This document shows positions 35,528-44,560 of a stretch of 64,000 nt of DNA, piece after piece (position 1 is the stretch's first letter; each line of letters begins with the position of its first letter). The notes under the pieces are model-generated. The model had not been told where the DNA came from and made no database searches. It saw only the letters and a list, made by a program, of their open reading frames with translations. Both the position numbers and the translations under genes were made by a program. Source of the stretch: Corynebacterium hansenii (lineage in GTDB: Bacteria > Actinomycetota > Actinomycetes > Mycobacteriales > Mycobacteriaceae); the NCBI RefSeq assembly GCF_030408795.1, contig NZ_CP047211.1, forward strand, positions 124,001-188,000, in the 5' to 3' direction.

Positions 35528-36502
35528 CTACTCGCCGACGGTGAGGACGATCTTGCCGGTGACCTCGCCGGAATCCAGCAGCTCGTGCGCCTTCGCCGTG
35601 TCGCGGATGTCCATGGTCGCGTGGATCTGGGCGTCGATCGTGCCTTCCTCCAGCAGCGGCCACACCACGTCCTCGGTGCCGGCGACGATGCGCGCCTTGT
35701 CCGACTTGTCGCGGTAGCGCAGGCCCGTCGCCGTGATCGAACCCCGCTTCGACAGCAGGCGGCCGATGTTCAGCTCGCCCTTCACGCCGCCCTGCATGCC
35801 GATGATGACGATGCGCCCGTCCATGGCCAGCGCCTTGACGTTCCGGTCCAGGTACTTCGCGCCCATGATGTCCAGGATGACGTCCGCGCCGCCGTGCTCC
35901 TTCAGCACGTCCTCGAAGGACTCCTCGCGGTAGTTGATCAGGATGTCGGCGCCCAGCTCGCGGCAGCGCTCCAGCTTCTCCGCGCTGCCCGCCGTCACCG
36001 CGACCGTCGCGCCGAGCGACTTGGCCAGCTGGATGGCGAACGTCCCGATGCCGCCCGCGCCGCCGTGGACCAGGAGGGTGTCGCCCTCCTTCAGTCCCGC
36101 GACCAGCACCAGGTTCGAGTACACCGTGCACGCGACCTCCGGCATGGCCACGGCACGCTCGAGTTCCCAGCCCTTCGGCACCGGCAGCAGCTGGCCGACG
36201 GGCACCGCCGCATACTCGGCGAAGCCGCCGCCCGACAGCAGGCAGCAGACCTCGTCGCCGACCTGCCAGCCGGCCGAATTCTCGCCGACCTCCTCGATGA
36301 CGCCGGCGCACTCCAGGCCCAGGATGTCCGTCACGCCCGCCGGCGGCGGGTAGTGCCCGCGGGCCTGCAGGATGTCCGCGCGGTTGACGGCCGCGGCACG
36401 CACCTTGACCAGCACCTCCCCGTCTCCGATTTCGGGTGTCGGGGCATCGCCCCACTCGAGTGCGCGGGGGTCTTCGGGGTTGGTCTGGATGATCGCCTTC
36501 AT
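35528..36502 (-). CDS. qor: NAD(P)H:quinone oxidoreductase (zeta-crystallin type, MDR family)
   Basis: Predicted 324 aa medium-chain reductase without zinc-ligand cysteines. Features: VNRADILQARGHYPPPAG, LGLECAGVI, the nucleotide-binding loop VHGGAGGIGTFAIQLAK and the C-terminal TGKIVLTV. It matches the PIG3/quinone-oxidoreductase group and mycobacterial Rv3777 by context. It is cytosolic, probably NADPH-dependent. ATG 36502 is chosen over the in-frame one at 36514 because TATGGT (36510-36515, minus strand) ends 7 nt before it. Confidence 0.92.
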   Translation of the reverse strand: MKAIIQTNPEDPRALEWGDAPTPEIGDGEVLVKVRAAAVNRADILQARGHYPPPAGVTDILGLECAGVIEEVGENSAGWQVGDEVCCLLSGGGFAEYAAVPVGQLLPVPKGWELERAVAMPEVACTVYSNLVLVAGLKEGDTLLVHGGAGGIGTFAIQLAKSLGATVAVTAGSAEKLERCRELGADILINYREESFEDVLKEHGGADVILDIMGAKYLDRNVKALAMDGRIVIIGMQGGVKGELNIGRLLSKRGSITATGLRYRDKSDKARIVAGTEDVVWPLLEEGTIDAQIHATMDIRDTAKAHELLDSGEVTGKIVLTVGE

Positions 36503-36677
36503 GAAATCCACCATAATCCGCGCAGGCGCTTTTGTGGTCAAGGTCACGCTCAAACGCGGCGGGTCGCGGGCGGCAACCGTCCCCGTGGTCGGGGAGACGG
36601 GCGAACGCCGCCGTCGTTTGGGGCATCGGCCGGGGCCACGGTTACTATTGGGAGGTCCCGCGCACGCCGCGGGGCGG

Positions 36678-36762
36678 GGAAGTGTGGCAGAGCGGCCGAA
36701 TGCACTCGCCTTGAAAGCGAGCGTGGAGCAATCCACCGGGGGTTCAAATCCCTCCACTTCCG
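36678..36762 (+). tRNA. tRNA-Ser(TGA)
   Basis: Acceptor GGAAGTG/CACTTCC, anticodon stem CTCGC/GCGAG around loop CTTGAAA (anticodon TGA), a long class II variable arm, and GGTTCAAATCC T-loop. CCA is not encoded. Confidence 0.97.
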
Positions 36763-37000
36763 CAGATTCTTCATTGGGGGCACCGGGGGCGTTTTCGTCG
36801 TGCCCCGGGCTCTTCATTGGGGCGCCGGGGGCGTTCCGGGCGTTGGGGTGCGCGCGGGGTAGTTCCGGGGGACTGCCCGCCGGGAAGTCATGGGGGCTGC
36901 GCGCCCGGGAATTCAATTGGGCGGCTTCGCGCCGAGGGCTTCGTCGCGCATCCGGCAGCCCGATTCTCGGAGTTGCCGAGCCGCCAGAATTCGCACAGGT
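36763..37000. other. Non-coding gap after tRNA-Ser
   Basis: No convincing gene. It holds two similar ~28-bp stretches starting TTCATTGGGG (near 36772 and 36811) and otherwise unstructured high-GC sequence, before the regulatory region of the 37271 gene. Confidence 0.5.
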
Positions 37001-37030
37001 AGTGACATGGATCACACTGCCGCGTATTCT
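37001..37030 (+). promoter_or_regulatory. Possible GlxR (CRP-like) site and -10 box
   Basis: AGTGACATGGATCACA (37001-37016) fits the GTGA-N6-TCAC consensus of corynebacterial GlxR. TATTCT (37025-37030) downstream could be the -10, which would put the site over the -35 region, where it would repress. The leader to the 37271 gene would be about 230 nt. Confidence 0.5.
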
Positions 37031-37270
37031 GGGGTCAAGGATTAACGGCATTTCCCACATGCGCGGGAATGTCGCCGGGTGCGGCCCCAGCATCCCGAAT
37101 GGGCTCCGGGGCGCGGTGAATCGCCCCTTTATCGGGCCATTCGCACCTCCCGTCGGCATTCTCGCCAGGGCCGGGAACCTTTCGGCCGGTTCGCGCATCA
37201 CATCGTCGAAGGCGGTGGACGCACGGTCCGCCCGTCATAACGCGACCCTCAACCGGAAAGGCGAGAAGTC

Positions 37271-38362
37271 ATGAATGACCGGAATCACGGATACGGCGAC
37301 ATCCCCGGAGGCGACGGAGCCCCCGGCGGCGGCAATGGTCCGGGCGGTTACGGAGGGGAGGGAGACCCGTACGCGCGGGGCAATGGTCCGGTGAACCCGT
37401 ATGCCACCCCGATGAATCGGTACGGCAACCAGCCCGGCCCCGGCGGCCCGGGACAGAACGGGCCCGGCCAGCAGGGCTCCGGGGCTTACGGCGGCGGTGA
37501 CGCCGAAACGCAGGCGTATGGGGCATACGGGGCATATGGGGGGCCGGGCGGCTCCGGTGGCCCCAACAATCCGGGCGGCCCCGGCGGGCCGGGTGGCCCG
37601 AACAATCCCGGCGGGCCGGGTGGCCCGGGTGGCCCCCAGGGGCCGGGTGGCCCGAACGGGCCGTACGGCTCCGGCGGGTACGAGGGCCCCTCGCGTTCGG
37701 GGTCGTCGGGCTCGGGCTCGGGCGGCAACAAGGGAATCCTGATCGGCATCGCGGCCGTGGTGGGCGTCATCGTGCTGGTCGGCGCGGCGTTCCTGTTCAT
37801 GCGCGGCGACGAGGACCCGGAGAAGACGGGTGAGACCACGACGGTCGCCACCGAAACGGAGGGGACGACCACCCGCGGCACGGATGGCGCAACGCCGTCC
37901 AGCCGTCGAACGACGCCGACGACCACGTCGACCGCCGCCGGGCCGGCCGATCCGGGCGATGGTTCCCTGGCGGAGCCGTATGCGAGCGCGGTGCCGGCGT
38001 ACGTCCGCGATCACGTGCAGCGCTGCAGCAGGGGCAGGGTGAAGATCACGTCCTACGACACCAACGTCGAAGATCGCGAGGTGCCGGGCATGCGCTGCTC
38101 GGGTGCGAAGGGCAGCCTGTTCGAGCGAAAGCTCATCGAGATCATCGACGACGACGAGTTCTCCAAGAGCGCCACCGACCAGGCACGGCGGATGAACTAC
38201 GAGGTCATCGAGGATGCGGGCGGCGTCAAGATCCTCGTCGCCGCCTACCAGGATGGCAAGGCCAAGGTGTACTGGGCCGACGAGAACAAGGGCATGTCCC
38301 TGGAGTCGTACACCTTCGACAGCCTCGCGGATGCGAAGGCCGCCGCCGAGCAGCTGAAGTAG
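37271..38362 (+). CDS. Gly/Pro-rich single-pass membrane protein of unknown function
   Basis: Predicted 363 aa. Cytoplasmic residues 1-150 are Gly/Pro/Asn/Tyr-rich with repeated GGPGGPNN units; a membrane helix follows (~155-177, [23 protein letters not shown]), then a Thr-rich stalk and a folded outer domain (~235-363) with two cysteines. Such proline-rich tails plus one helix recur in this window (40364, 51852, 52955). No family recognised for the outer domain. GAAAGGCGAGAAG is the ribosome-binding site. Confidence 0.78.
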   Translation: MNDRNHGYGDIPGGDGAPGGGNGPGGYGGEGDPYARGNGPVNPYATPMNRYGNQPGPGGPGQNGPGQQGSGAYGGGDAETQAYGAYGAYGGPGGSGGPNNPGGPGGPGGPNNPGGPGGPGGPQGPGGPNGPYGSGGYEGPSRSGSSGSGSGGNKGILIGIAAVVGVIVLVGAAFLFMRGDEDPEKTGETTTVATETEGTTTRGTDGATPSSRRTTPTTTSTAAGPADPGDGSLAEPYASAVPAYVRDHVQRCSRGRVKITSYDTNVEDREVPGMRCSGAKGSLFERKLIEIIDDDEFSKSATDQARRMNYEVIEDAGGVKILVAAYQDGKAKVYWADENKGMSLESYTFDSLADAKAAAEQLK

Positions 38363-38687
38363 GCACCTGTAGCGGGTCCCTCAGGGGGCCCTCGGCGGGC
38401 CCGGGCGGAGTCGCGGGGCGGGGGTCGCATCATGCGGCCCCCGCTTTGCGACGTCCCGACGTTTCCCTTGTTTCGTGCGCGGGCGACCATGCGTCGTCCG
38501 CGTTTTTCGTGTGCGCGGATCCCTTTTCGGGTGAATTCCTAAGCAAAATAGAAGTTACGGGTGGTGCTTAAGTGACTATTGGGATTTAATTAAGTTGCGG
38601 TGATGTCCCCCAATGCTCGTGGAGTCCGAGGGGCGGCCGCGATCCCCCAACTTGCATTCGCGAAATGCACGACCCGAGAGGAAGTCC
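38363..38687. other. Intergenic region with an AT-rich probable promoter
   Basis: No gene. It contains one CTTTGCGACG motif (38444) and an unusually AT-rich stretch near 38530-38600 (TAAGCAAAATAG ... GGGATTTAATTAAG), the likely promoter of the secreted-protein pair. I cannot place exact hexamers. Confidence 0.5.
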
Positions 38688-39443
38688 ATGAGCAATCGAG
38701 TCACCCGCGCCGCCATCTCCGGCGCCGCCGCCACCGTTCTGCTGATCGGCGCCGCCGCTCCCGGCCTCGCGCAGCCGGCCATGCCGGCCCTGCCCGACGG
38801 CGTCGGCGACGCCATCTCCCGTGCCGCCGAGGCCGCGCCCGGCATCGAGAACCTGATCCTCGGCCAGCGCACCCAGATCGGCGATCACCTGACCCAGGCC
38901 CTCGTGTACGACGCGAAGCTGTACAAGCAGCTCATGGGCTCCCAGTTCGTCGTCCAGGGCGAAAAGATCACCGTCCGCCTCGAGGTCGACGGCAACTCCG
39001 GCCAGACCCACGTCCACGGCGTGACCGACGTCATGCCCGCCGGGTTCAAGTTGGAATCCGTCGTCTACAACGCCCCCGACGGCAACGCCGTCACCCTCGA
39101 ACCCTCGCAGTACCACACCGAAGAGCGCGGCGAGGTGCAGGACACCCGCGTCGACTTCGCGTCCAACGGCATCGGTCGCGTCCGCATCGGCAACGAATCC
39201 CTGTCCGTCGATTTCACCTACGTCGCCCCCGAGAAGACCGGCTGGAACCAGACCGGCGGCGGCATGGAGATCTCCGGCGCCGGCGGCTTCGCTTACCGCC
39301 AAACCAAGGTCGACACCGGCGGCCCCTCCGTCAACGTCGTCGCCCGCCCGATCGTCCCCGGCCAGCCCACCGACCCGAGCGGCTCCACCGGCTCCATCGA
39401 CTGGGGCTCGCTGAACATCGGCAACTCCGGGTCCGCCAAGTAG
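38688..39443 (+). CDS. Secreted protein, paralogue 1 of tandem pair
   Basis: Predicted 251 aa with a signal peptide (~1-28, ending GLAQP). The mature part is beta-rich: ITVRLEVDG, VTDVMPAGFKLESVVY, SVDFTYVAPEKTGW, then a Gly/Ser tail. The next gene encodes a relative with the same blocks (LVTTRLEVRG, ADIMPEGFELVSV, VVDFTYRAP). No known family recognised, no cysteines in the mature part, no LPXTG. GAGAGGAAG precedes ATG 38688. Probably exported by Sec and free or wall-associated. Confidence 0.8.
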   Translation: MSNRVTRAAISGAAATVLLIGAAAPGLAQPAMPALPDGVGDAISRAAEAAPGIENLILGQRTQIGDHLTQALVYDAKLYKQLMGSQFVVQGEKITVRLEVDGNSGQTHVHGVTDVMPAGFKLESVVYNAPDGNAVTLEPSQYHTEERGEVQDTRVDFASNGIGRVRIGNESLSVDFTYVAPEKTGWNQTGGGMEISGAGGFAYRQTKVDTGGPSVNVVARPIVPGQPTDPSGSTGSIDWGSLNIGNSGSAK

Positions 39444-39554
39444 CGCACCCCCTGCGGCGCGGTGAGCGTCGCAAAGCAGCATCCCGCCCGACGCCCCGCC
39501 ACCCGGGAACGGCCCGGGTGGCCGGAAACCACGACTCCAGAACCAGGAGAACCA

Positions 39555-40244
39555 ATGAAGAACACGACCCGCATCGCCCGCGCCGCCGCAGCCGCGGGCA
39601 TCGCCGCCGCGATGGCCATCGGCGCCGCGGCCCCGGCGTCCGCCCAGATCAAGCCCGTCCTGCCCGACCTCGGCTCCCTCATGCCCGGCATGCCGGCGTC
39701 CTCGGCCGAGAAGGTCCGCCTCGGCGAAACCGGTGGCCTGATCTGGAAGGGGGAGATCTACAAGCAGGTCACCCGCGGCGCCACCGTCATCCCCGGCGGC
39801 CTGGTGACCACACGGCTCGAGGTCCGCGGCATGACCAACAGGGGCGAGAAGCTCCGCGAAATCGCCGACATCATGCCCGAAGGATTCGAGCTGGTCAGCG
39901 TAACCCGCATGAAGGAAAACGCGCTCGGCGAGGCACTGCACGTCGTGCCGGCCAACGACTACACCAACGTGCCCGTGGCCAACGGCATGCGGGAGGTCCG
40001 CCTGTCCTGGACCGAGGGCGGATTCCTCGGGCTGTTCGCCGACAACCCGACCGTGTCGACCTCGAAGTCCGTGGTCGTCGACTTCACCTACCGCGCCCCG
40101 CGCGATCTGGGCCAGTACCAGCACGGCGCGTTCTTCCGCATGGGCTCCGCCATCGCCCCCGAGTTCCGCACCGAGACCGGCGGCACGCCGATCACCGTCG
40201 AAAACTCCCCGAAGGCCGCGTTCGGGTCGCTGGGCTCCAGCTGA
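39555..40244 (+). CDS. Secreted protein, paralogue 2 of tandem pair
   Basis: Predicted 229 aa with signal peptide (~1-31, APASAQ). It shares the order of beta-strand blocks with the preceding protein but differs in between, so the duplication is old. The gap from the first gene is 111 bp and holds a CGTCGCAAAG motif. CAGGAGAACC precedes the ATG. Function unknown; both lie in a run of envelope genes. Confidence 0.8.
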   Translation: MKNTTRIARAAAAAGIAAAMAIGAAAPASAQIKPVLPDLGSLMPGMPASSAEKVRLGETGGLIWKGEIYKQVTRGATVIPGGLVTTRLEVRGMTNRGEKLREIADIMPEGFELVSVTRMKENALGEALHVVPANDYTNVPVANGMREVRLSWTEGGFLGLFADNPTVSTSKSVVVDFTYRAPRDLGQYQHGAFFRMGSAIAPEFRTETGGTPITVENSPKAAFGSLGSS

Positions 40245-40334
40245 TCCCGCCCCGCCGAACGGCCCCCACCCCGTCTTCCCCGATCGCGGGGACGGCGGGG
40301 TGGCGGCATCCCGGGGCTGTGCTTGAATCGGAGA

Positions 40335-40344
40335 CAAACGTTTG
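40335..40344. promoter_or_regulatory. Perfect palindrome CAAACGTTTG
   Basis: A 10-bp palindrome 19 bp before the 40364 gene. The form resembles LacI-type operators, but nothing else supports a regulator here. Confidence 0.25.
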
Positions 40345-40363
40345 ATGAGGAGCCACGGCAACC

Positions 40364-41122
40364 ATGAGCAGTCCTTTTGGCGAAGATCGGCCCGGCCGCA
40401 GCGGCGGCGAGGATTCCACGGCGCAGTGGCGTCCCGTCGAGGGGCAGGCATGGTCCAACGTGCCGGGAATGGGCGCCGGGGCGCCGCGTGATTCCGGTGC
40501 CCCGGGGGATCCGCGCACCGGCGGATACCCGGCCGTGCCGGGCGGGTATCCGGGCGGGCCGGGCGGATACCCGGGCGGGCCGGGTTACCATCCGGGTTCC
40601 TACCCCGGCGGCCCCGGGCCGTACCCCACGGACCCCCGCGGGTTCCCTCCGCCGCAGCAGCCGCAGGGCGGGGGCGCGGGCCGCATCGCGCTGATCATCG
40701 TGGTGATGCTGCTGCTCGTCGCCGCCGGCGCGGGGTTGGGCTATTGGATCATGTCGCGCGAGGACCCGTCCGGCGAAGGTGCCGTCGCGCGCCCGGCGTC
40801 CGAGCAGCCGCAGCCCGGGTCCACTCCGGCGCAGCGCCGGGCGGAGGGCTTCGAAGCCCCCGCGAACTGGTCCCATTGCGGCGGCTCCGGCGCGCCCGGC
40901 GACCTGAACCTCTACTACGCGGGCACGGGCACGACCAGCTGCCCCTTCACCAAGGCCGTGCGCGACGCGTTCGTCGACCACTACAACGCCACGGATCGGC
41001 TCGAGGGCACGATCACCGCGTTCAGCCCCGTCACCCGCCGGAACTACACCATGACGTGCACCGACGACGGCGACTACGTCACCTGCCGCGGAGGCAACAA
41101 CGCGGTGGTGCACATTGTCTAG
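40364..41122 (+). CDS. GGYP-repeat single-pass membrane protein
   Basis: Predicted 252 aa. The cytoplasmic half (1-105) carries repeated GGYPGGP units; one helix (~108-130, IALIIVVMLLLVAAGAGLGYWIM); then an outer domain with four cysteines (WSHCGG, TSCPF, MTCTDD, VTCRGG) that probably pair. No family recognised. GATGAGGAG precedes the ATG. Its stop overlaps the TTG start of the next gene by 8 nt, so the two are likely coupled. Confidence 0.78.
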   Translation: MSSPFGEDRPGRSGGEDSTAQWRPVEGQAWSNVPGMGAGAPRDSGAPGDPRTGGYPAVPGGYPGGPGGYPGGPGYHPGSYPGGPGPYPTDPRGFPPPQQPQGGGAGRIALIIVVMLLLVAAGAGLGYWIMSREDPSGEGAVARPASEQPQPGSTPAQRRAEGFEAPANWSHCGGSGAPGDLNLYYAGTGTTSCPFTKAVRDAFVDHYNATDRLEGTITAFSPVTRRNYTMTCTDDGDYVTCRGGNNAVVHIV

Positions 41123-42035
41123 GCGCCCCCGGGCGGGGCGCGCGGGTGCCGCGGCAGCGGTGACCGTCGCGGCCGCTCTGCTCCTCGGCGGATGCACGTT
41201 GCCGGGCGGCACCCGCGATGCCGGGGGAGCGGGCGACGACCGGCCGAACCCGACTCCGCCCGCCTCGGCCAGGGCCGATGCCGACCGGCCCGACCCCACC
41301 GGCCCGGGGAAATCGCCCGGGCAGGCGGATGGCGATTTGGCGGCGGAGATCGATGCGATCGTCGAACGGTGGGGCGGCCGCGCGGGTGCGGCGCTGGCGG
41401 TCCCCGGCACGGGCGGCGAGGCGCCGCGGGTCGCCGGCGAGCTCGTCGACGACGTCGCCTGGTCGACCTCGAAGGTACCCGTCGCCATCGCGGCGGTGCG
41501 GGCCGGTGGCGCCGGGGCCGCCGACGTCACCTCGGCCATCGCGGTGTCCGACAACGCGGCCGCGGAGTCGCTGTGGGCGGGCCTGGGGGATCCGCGCACG
41601 GCCGCCGCGGCCGCCGACGCGGTGCTGCGCGACGGCGGCGACGCGACCACGCGGGTCAACGCCGAGCGCACCCGCCCCGAGTTCACGGCCTTCGGCCAGA
41701 CGCGGTGGGCGCTGCCGGATCAGGCCCGCTTCGGCGCGAACCTCACGTGCCTGGACGGCGCCGGCCCGGTCGTCTCGGCGATGGGCGAGATCGCGGATGA
41801 CCAGCGATACGGGCTGGGCGTCGTCCCCGGCGCGCGGTTCAAGGGCGGCTGGGGGCCCGACGAATCGGGGATGTACCTGGTCAGGCAGTTCGGCACCGTG
41901 GCCGTCGACGGCGGCGAAGTGGGCGTGGCCATCGCGGCGCGCCCCGCCGACGGCACCTACGAAACGGGGCAGGCGATGCTCACGGATATCGCCGAAGCCG
42001 TCCAACGCCACATGCCGGCCGGGGGCACCTGCTAA
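41115..42035 (+). CDS. Lipoprotein with class A beta-lactamase-like serine motifs, paralogue 1
   Basis: Predicted 306 aa. Signal peptide with lipobox LLGGC (C27), a Pro/Asp linker (~28-70), then a penicillin-recognising-enzyme-like domain: S117-T-S-K120, S145-D-N147 and K243-G-G. The Glu of the beta-lactamase omega loop is not recognisable, so hydrolysis of beta-lactams is doubtful; another acyl-serine role or an inactive binder is possible. The TTG start overlaps the preceding gene and has no close ribosome-binding site. The next gene is a paralogue. Confidence 0.78.
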   Translation: MSRRPRAGRAGAAAAVTVAAALLLGGCTLPGGTRDAGGAGDDRPNPTPPASARADADRPDPTGPGKSPGQADGDLAAEIDAIVERWGGRAGAALAVPGTGGEAPRVAGELVDDVAWSTSKVPVAIAAVRAGGAGAADVTSAIAVSDNAAAESLWAGLGDPRTAAAAADAVLRDGGDATTRVNAERTRPEFTAFGQTRWALPDQARFGANLTCLDGAGPVVSAMGEIADDQRYGLGVVPGARFKGGWGPDESGMYLVRQFGTVAVDGGEVGVAIAARPADGTYETGQAMLTDIAEAVQRHMPAGGTC

Positions 42036-42137
42036 GTTCACCGCCGGAAGCCGCCGGCCCCGTTCCCGGGTCCGGGCGGAAGTGCATCGGCGCGGCCGCA
42101 ACCGGCTGCCGCGCCGTGGTGGAGGCGAAAGGCGAAC

Positions 42138-43097
42138 ATGGCGGTACGCGGCAGCGAAGGTGACGCAACGAGGGCCCGGACCCGTCCGGGACGGCGCGGA
42201 CGGCGGATGAGCCGGCCCGCGCGGCGCGCCGCCACCGCAAGCGTCGCGGCATCGACGATGCTGGTCGCCGCGTGCTCCGGCCCCTCTTTGCTGGATCCGC
42301 AGCCCGACGAACCCCCCGAAGAAGCCTGGACCATCGACGGGCGGATGGACCCGGAGCTCGCCGCGGAAATCGACGCCATCGCCGCGCGGTTCGACGGCGA
42401 GGCGAAGCTGGCCCTGGCGCTGCCGGGCGCGACCTCGGGGCGGGGACCGGTCAGCACGGGTGAGCTTTCCGACGTCGCCGCGTGGTCCACGTCCAAGGTT
42501 CCCGTCGCCATCGCCGCGTCCCGTGAAAACGAGTGGGTCCGCGACCTGGTGCCGCCGATGATCTCCGAGTCCGACAACGACGCCGCCGAGACGATGTGGG
42601 TGTCGATGGGCGACCCCAATCATGCGGCGGATGCGGTGAACCAGGTCCTCGCCGACGGCGGCGACACGAACACGGAGTTCGACGCATGGCTCGCCCCGGG
42701 GGACACGCCCTGGGAGCTGGAGGACCAGGCGGCCTTCGCCGCGAACCTCCGCTGCATCGAGGGCGCCGAGCCGGTTCTGGACGCGATGGGCGACATCGTC
42801 GATTACCAGGCCTACGGCCTCGCCGAAATCGAGGGCGCCCGATACAAGGGCGGCTGGGGCCCCGACGAACAGGGCGGTTACCTGATCCGCCAGCTGGGGG
42901 TGTTCCCGACCGAGGGCGGCGTGGTCGGCGTCGCCATCGCCGCCCGCCCCGGCGACACCACCGACGACACCGGCCGGGAGATGCTCGACGCGATCGCCGG
43001 GGCCGTCGCTAAGCATGCGCCTCGCGGCGGGATGTGCGAGGACACCCCGGTGGAGTCGTCGAATCGGACCAAGGGGGATGGGGTCACCCGCGGATAA
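42138..43097 (+). CDS. Lipoprotein with class A beta-lactamase-like serine motifs, paralogue 2
   Basis: Predicted 319 aa. Lipobox LVAAC (C46) follows an unusually long Arg-rich N-terminus; ATG 42207 (MSRPARR) would give a normal signal peptide, but GGAGG lies before 42138. The motifs S117-TS-K120, S145DN and K237GG match the previous protein in order and spacing. The Glu of the omega loop is again absent. The shared blocks (AWSTSKVPVAIAA, KGGWGPDE, VGVAIAARP) show a clear tandem duplication. Two hairpins follow the gene. Confidence 0.78.
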   Translation: MAVRGSEGDATRARTRPGRRGRRMSRPARRAATASVAASTMLVAACSGPSLLDPQPDEPPEEAWTIDGRMDPELAAEIDAIAARFDGEAKLALALPGATSGRGPVSTGELSDVAAWSTSKVPVAIAASRENEWVRDLVPPMISESDNDAAETMWVSMGDPNHAADAVNQVLADGGDTNTEFDAWLAPGDTPWELEDQAAFAANLRCIEGAEPVLDAMGDIVDYQAYGLAEIEGARYKGGWGPDEQGGYLIRQLGVFPTEGGVVGVAIAARPGDTTDDTGREMLDAIAGAVAKHAPRGGMCEDTPVESSNRTKGDGVTRG

Positions 43098-43133
43098 TGC
43101 GGGTGATGGGGCCACCCGCGGATAAAGGCGGGT
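43085..43133. terminator. Two adjacent hairpins between convergent genes
   Basis: CACCCGC-GGATAAT-GCGGGTG (43085-43105) and CCACCCGC ... GCGGGTGG (43112-43134) are similar small hairpins. The first overlaps the end of the lipoprotein gene. T-tracts are lacking. Confidence 0.5.
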
Positions 43134-43148
43134 GGGAGGGGGCGGCCC

Positions 43149-44315
43149 CTATAGGCCGAGCGCCGCCAGCAGCCGGTCGGTTTCGGGCGCGTCGGTGACG
43201 GTGATGCGGACGCCCTCGCCCGCGAAGAAGCGCACCACGATTCCCTTCTCGGCCAGGAATTCGGCGAACGACCGGGAATCGGCGACGTGGGCGTCGGAAA
43301 GCGAACCGGTGCCGGCGAGGGACGCCAGACGTTCCTCGGGCAGCCACACGAAATTGGTCTGCGAGTCGGGGACGACCACCTCCGCGCCGGCCGCGCCATT
43401 GACGGCCGCGGTGACGCGCACGCGCTGGTCGCGGACGCCGGCGATGCGGGCCTCCAGCTCGTCGACCGAGCGCAGCGACTCGATGGCCGCGACCTGCGCC
43501 AGGGCGTTGACGGAGAAGGGGATGCAGACCTTGTTCAGCGCCTCGATCAGCTCCGCCGCGCCGAAGCAGTAGCCGATGCGCAGGCCCGCCAGGCCGTAGA
43601 CCTTGGAAAACGTGCGCAGGCCGACGACGTTCGGGTACTTCGCCACGGCGTCGACCGCGTTGGGGGTGTCCACTCCCGTCGCCTGCCCGGTCGCCCCGAG
43701 ATCGCCGTCGGCGGGGCGCACGAACTCGATGTACGCCTCATCCAGGGCGACCACCACGTCGCCGGGGACCTTGGCCATGAACGCCTCGAACTCCGCGGCG
43801 GTGATGGTCGTGCCCGACGGGTTGTTCGGGTTGCAGACGAAGATCAGCCGCGTGCGGTCGCCGATGCGCTCCGCCATGGCGTCGAGATCGTGCCGGTGAT
43901 CGGCGTCCAGCGGCACCGCCACCGGCACCGCCCCCGCCACGCGGGCGAGGATCGGGTAGGCCTCGAAGCTGCGCCACGCGAACAGCACCTCGTCGCCGTC
44001 GGCGCAGGTCGCCTGGATCAGCTGCTGGCACAGCGCCGACGAACCGCAGCCCACGGCGACCTGCTCCGACTGCAGTCCCAGGTGATCGGCGATGGTGGCG
44101 CGCACGTCGACGGCGGCCATGTCCGGGTACCGGTTGACGCCCGCCGCGGCGTCGACGATCGCGTCGCGCACGGACGGCAGCGGCCCCTGCGTCATCTCGT
44201 TGCTGGCGAGCTTCAGCGCGCCGGGCGTCATCTTGCCGGGGACGTACGAGGGGATCAGGTTCAGGTCCTCGCGGGTCATCGGGCGGGCCTGGACATGGGA
44301 AGTGCTGCCGGTCAT
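43149..44315 (-). CDS. pat: Histidinol-phosphate/aromatic aminotransferase (HisC2/Pat type)
   Basis: Predicted 388 aa fold-type I PLP enzyme. Cofactor residues are visible: ASNEM, GCGSSALCQQ, NPNNPSGT, DEAYIEF and the lysine in TFSKVYGLAGLRIGY. Either histidinol phosphate or aromatic keto acids could be the substrate. The gene stands alone, away from his genes, and mycobacteria keep a hisC2 in the same neighbourhood, so phenylalanine/tyrosine synthesis is more likely. TATGGT (44323-44328, minus strand) ends 7 nt before ATG 44315. Confidence 0.88.
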   Translation of the reverse strand: MTGSTSHVQARPMTREDLNLIPSYVPGKMTPGALKLASNEMTQGPLPSVRDAIVDAAAGVNRYPDMAAVDVRATIADHLGLQSEQVAVGCGSSALCQQLIQATCADGDEVLFAWRSFEAYPILARVAGAVPVAVPLDADHRHDLDAMAERIGDRTRLIFVCNPNNPSGTTITAAEFEAFMAKVPGDVVVALDEAYIEFVRPADGDLGATGQATGVDTPNAVDAVAKYPNVVGLRTFSKVYGLAGLRIGYCFGAAELIEALNKVCIPFSVNALAQVAAIESLRSVDELEARIAGVRDQRVRVTAAVNGAAGAEVVVPDSQTNFVWLPEERLASLAGTGSLSDAHVADSRSFAEFLAEKGIVVRFFAGEGVRITVTDAPETDRLLAALGL

Positions 44316-44465
44316 GGCGAAAACCATACGCGCCCGCCGGCCCGGCGACGGCGCCGGGGCGCTGGTTGGGGCGTGTTTCGGGGCCGCGCGGAGGGGGCGC
44401 CGGCGATGCGACCGGCGGGTTTTTGCCACGCGGTGAGGCGCTCGGCTAGAATCCCCGTGGTGCAC

Positions 44466-44554
44466 GGAGGCGTGCCAGAGCGGCCGAATGGGGCTCCCTG
44501 CTAAGGAGTTGCCTGTCTTGCGACGGGCCGGAGGTTCGAATCCTCTCGCCTCCG
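44466..44554 (+). tRNA. tRNA-Ser(GCT)
   Basis: Acceptor GGAGGCG/CGCCTCC, anticodon loop TGCTAAG (anticodon GCT), a long variable arm and T-loop GGTTCGAATCC. An encoded CCA follows (44555-44557). Confidence 0.96.
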
Positions 44555-44560
44555 CCACAC

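Noticed and set aside
36678..36762. tRNA-Ser as an integration site for a genomic island
   Set aside because: No integrase gene follows and no duplicated 3' end of the tRNA is visible downstream.
41115..42035. A true class A beta-lactamase resistance gene
   Set aside because: SxxK and SDN are present, but the omega-loop glutamate is not recognisable and a chromosomal paralogue sits beside it, so a resistance label is not supported.
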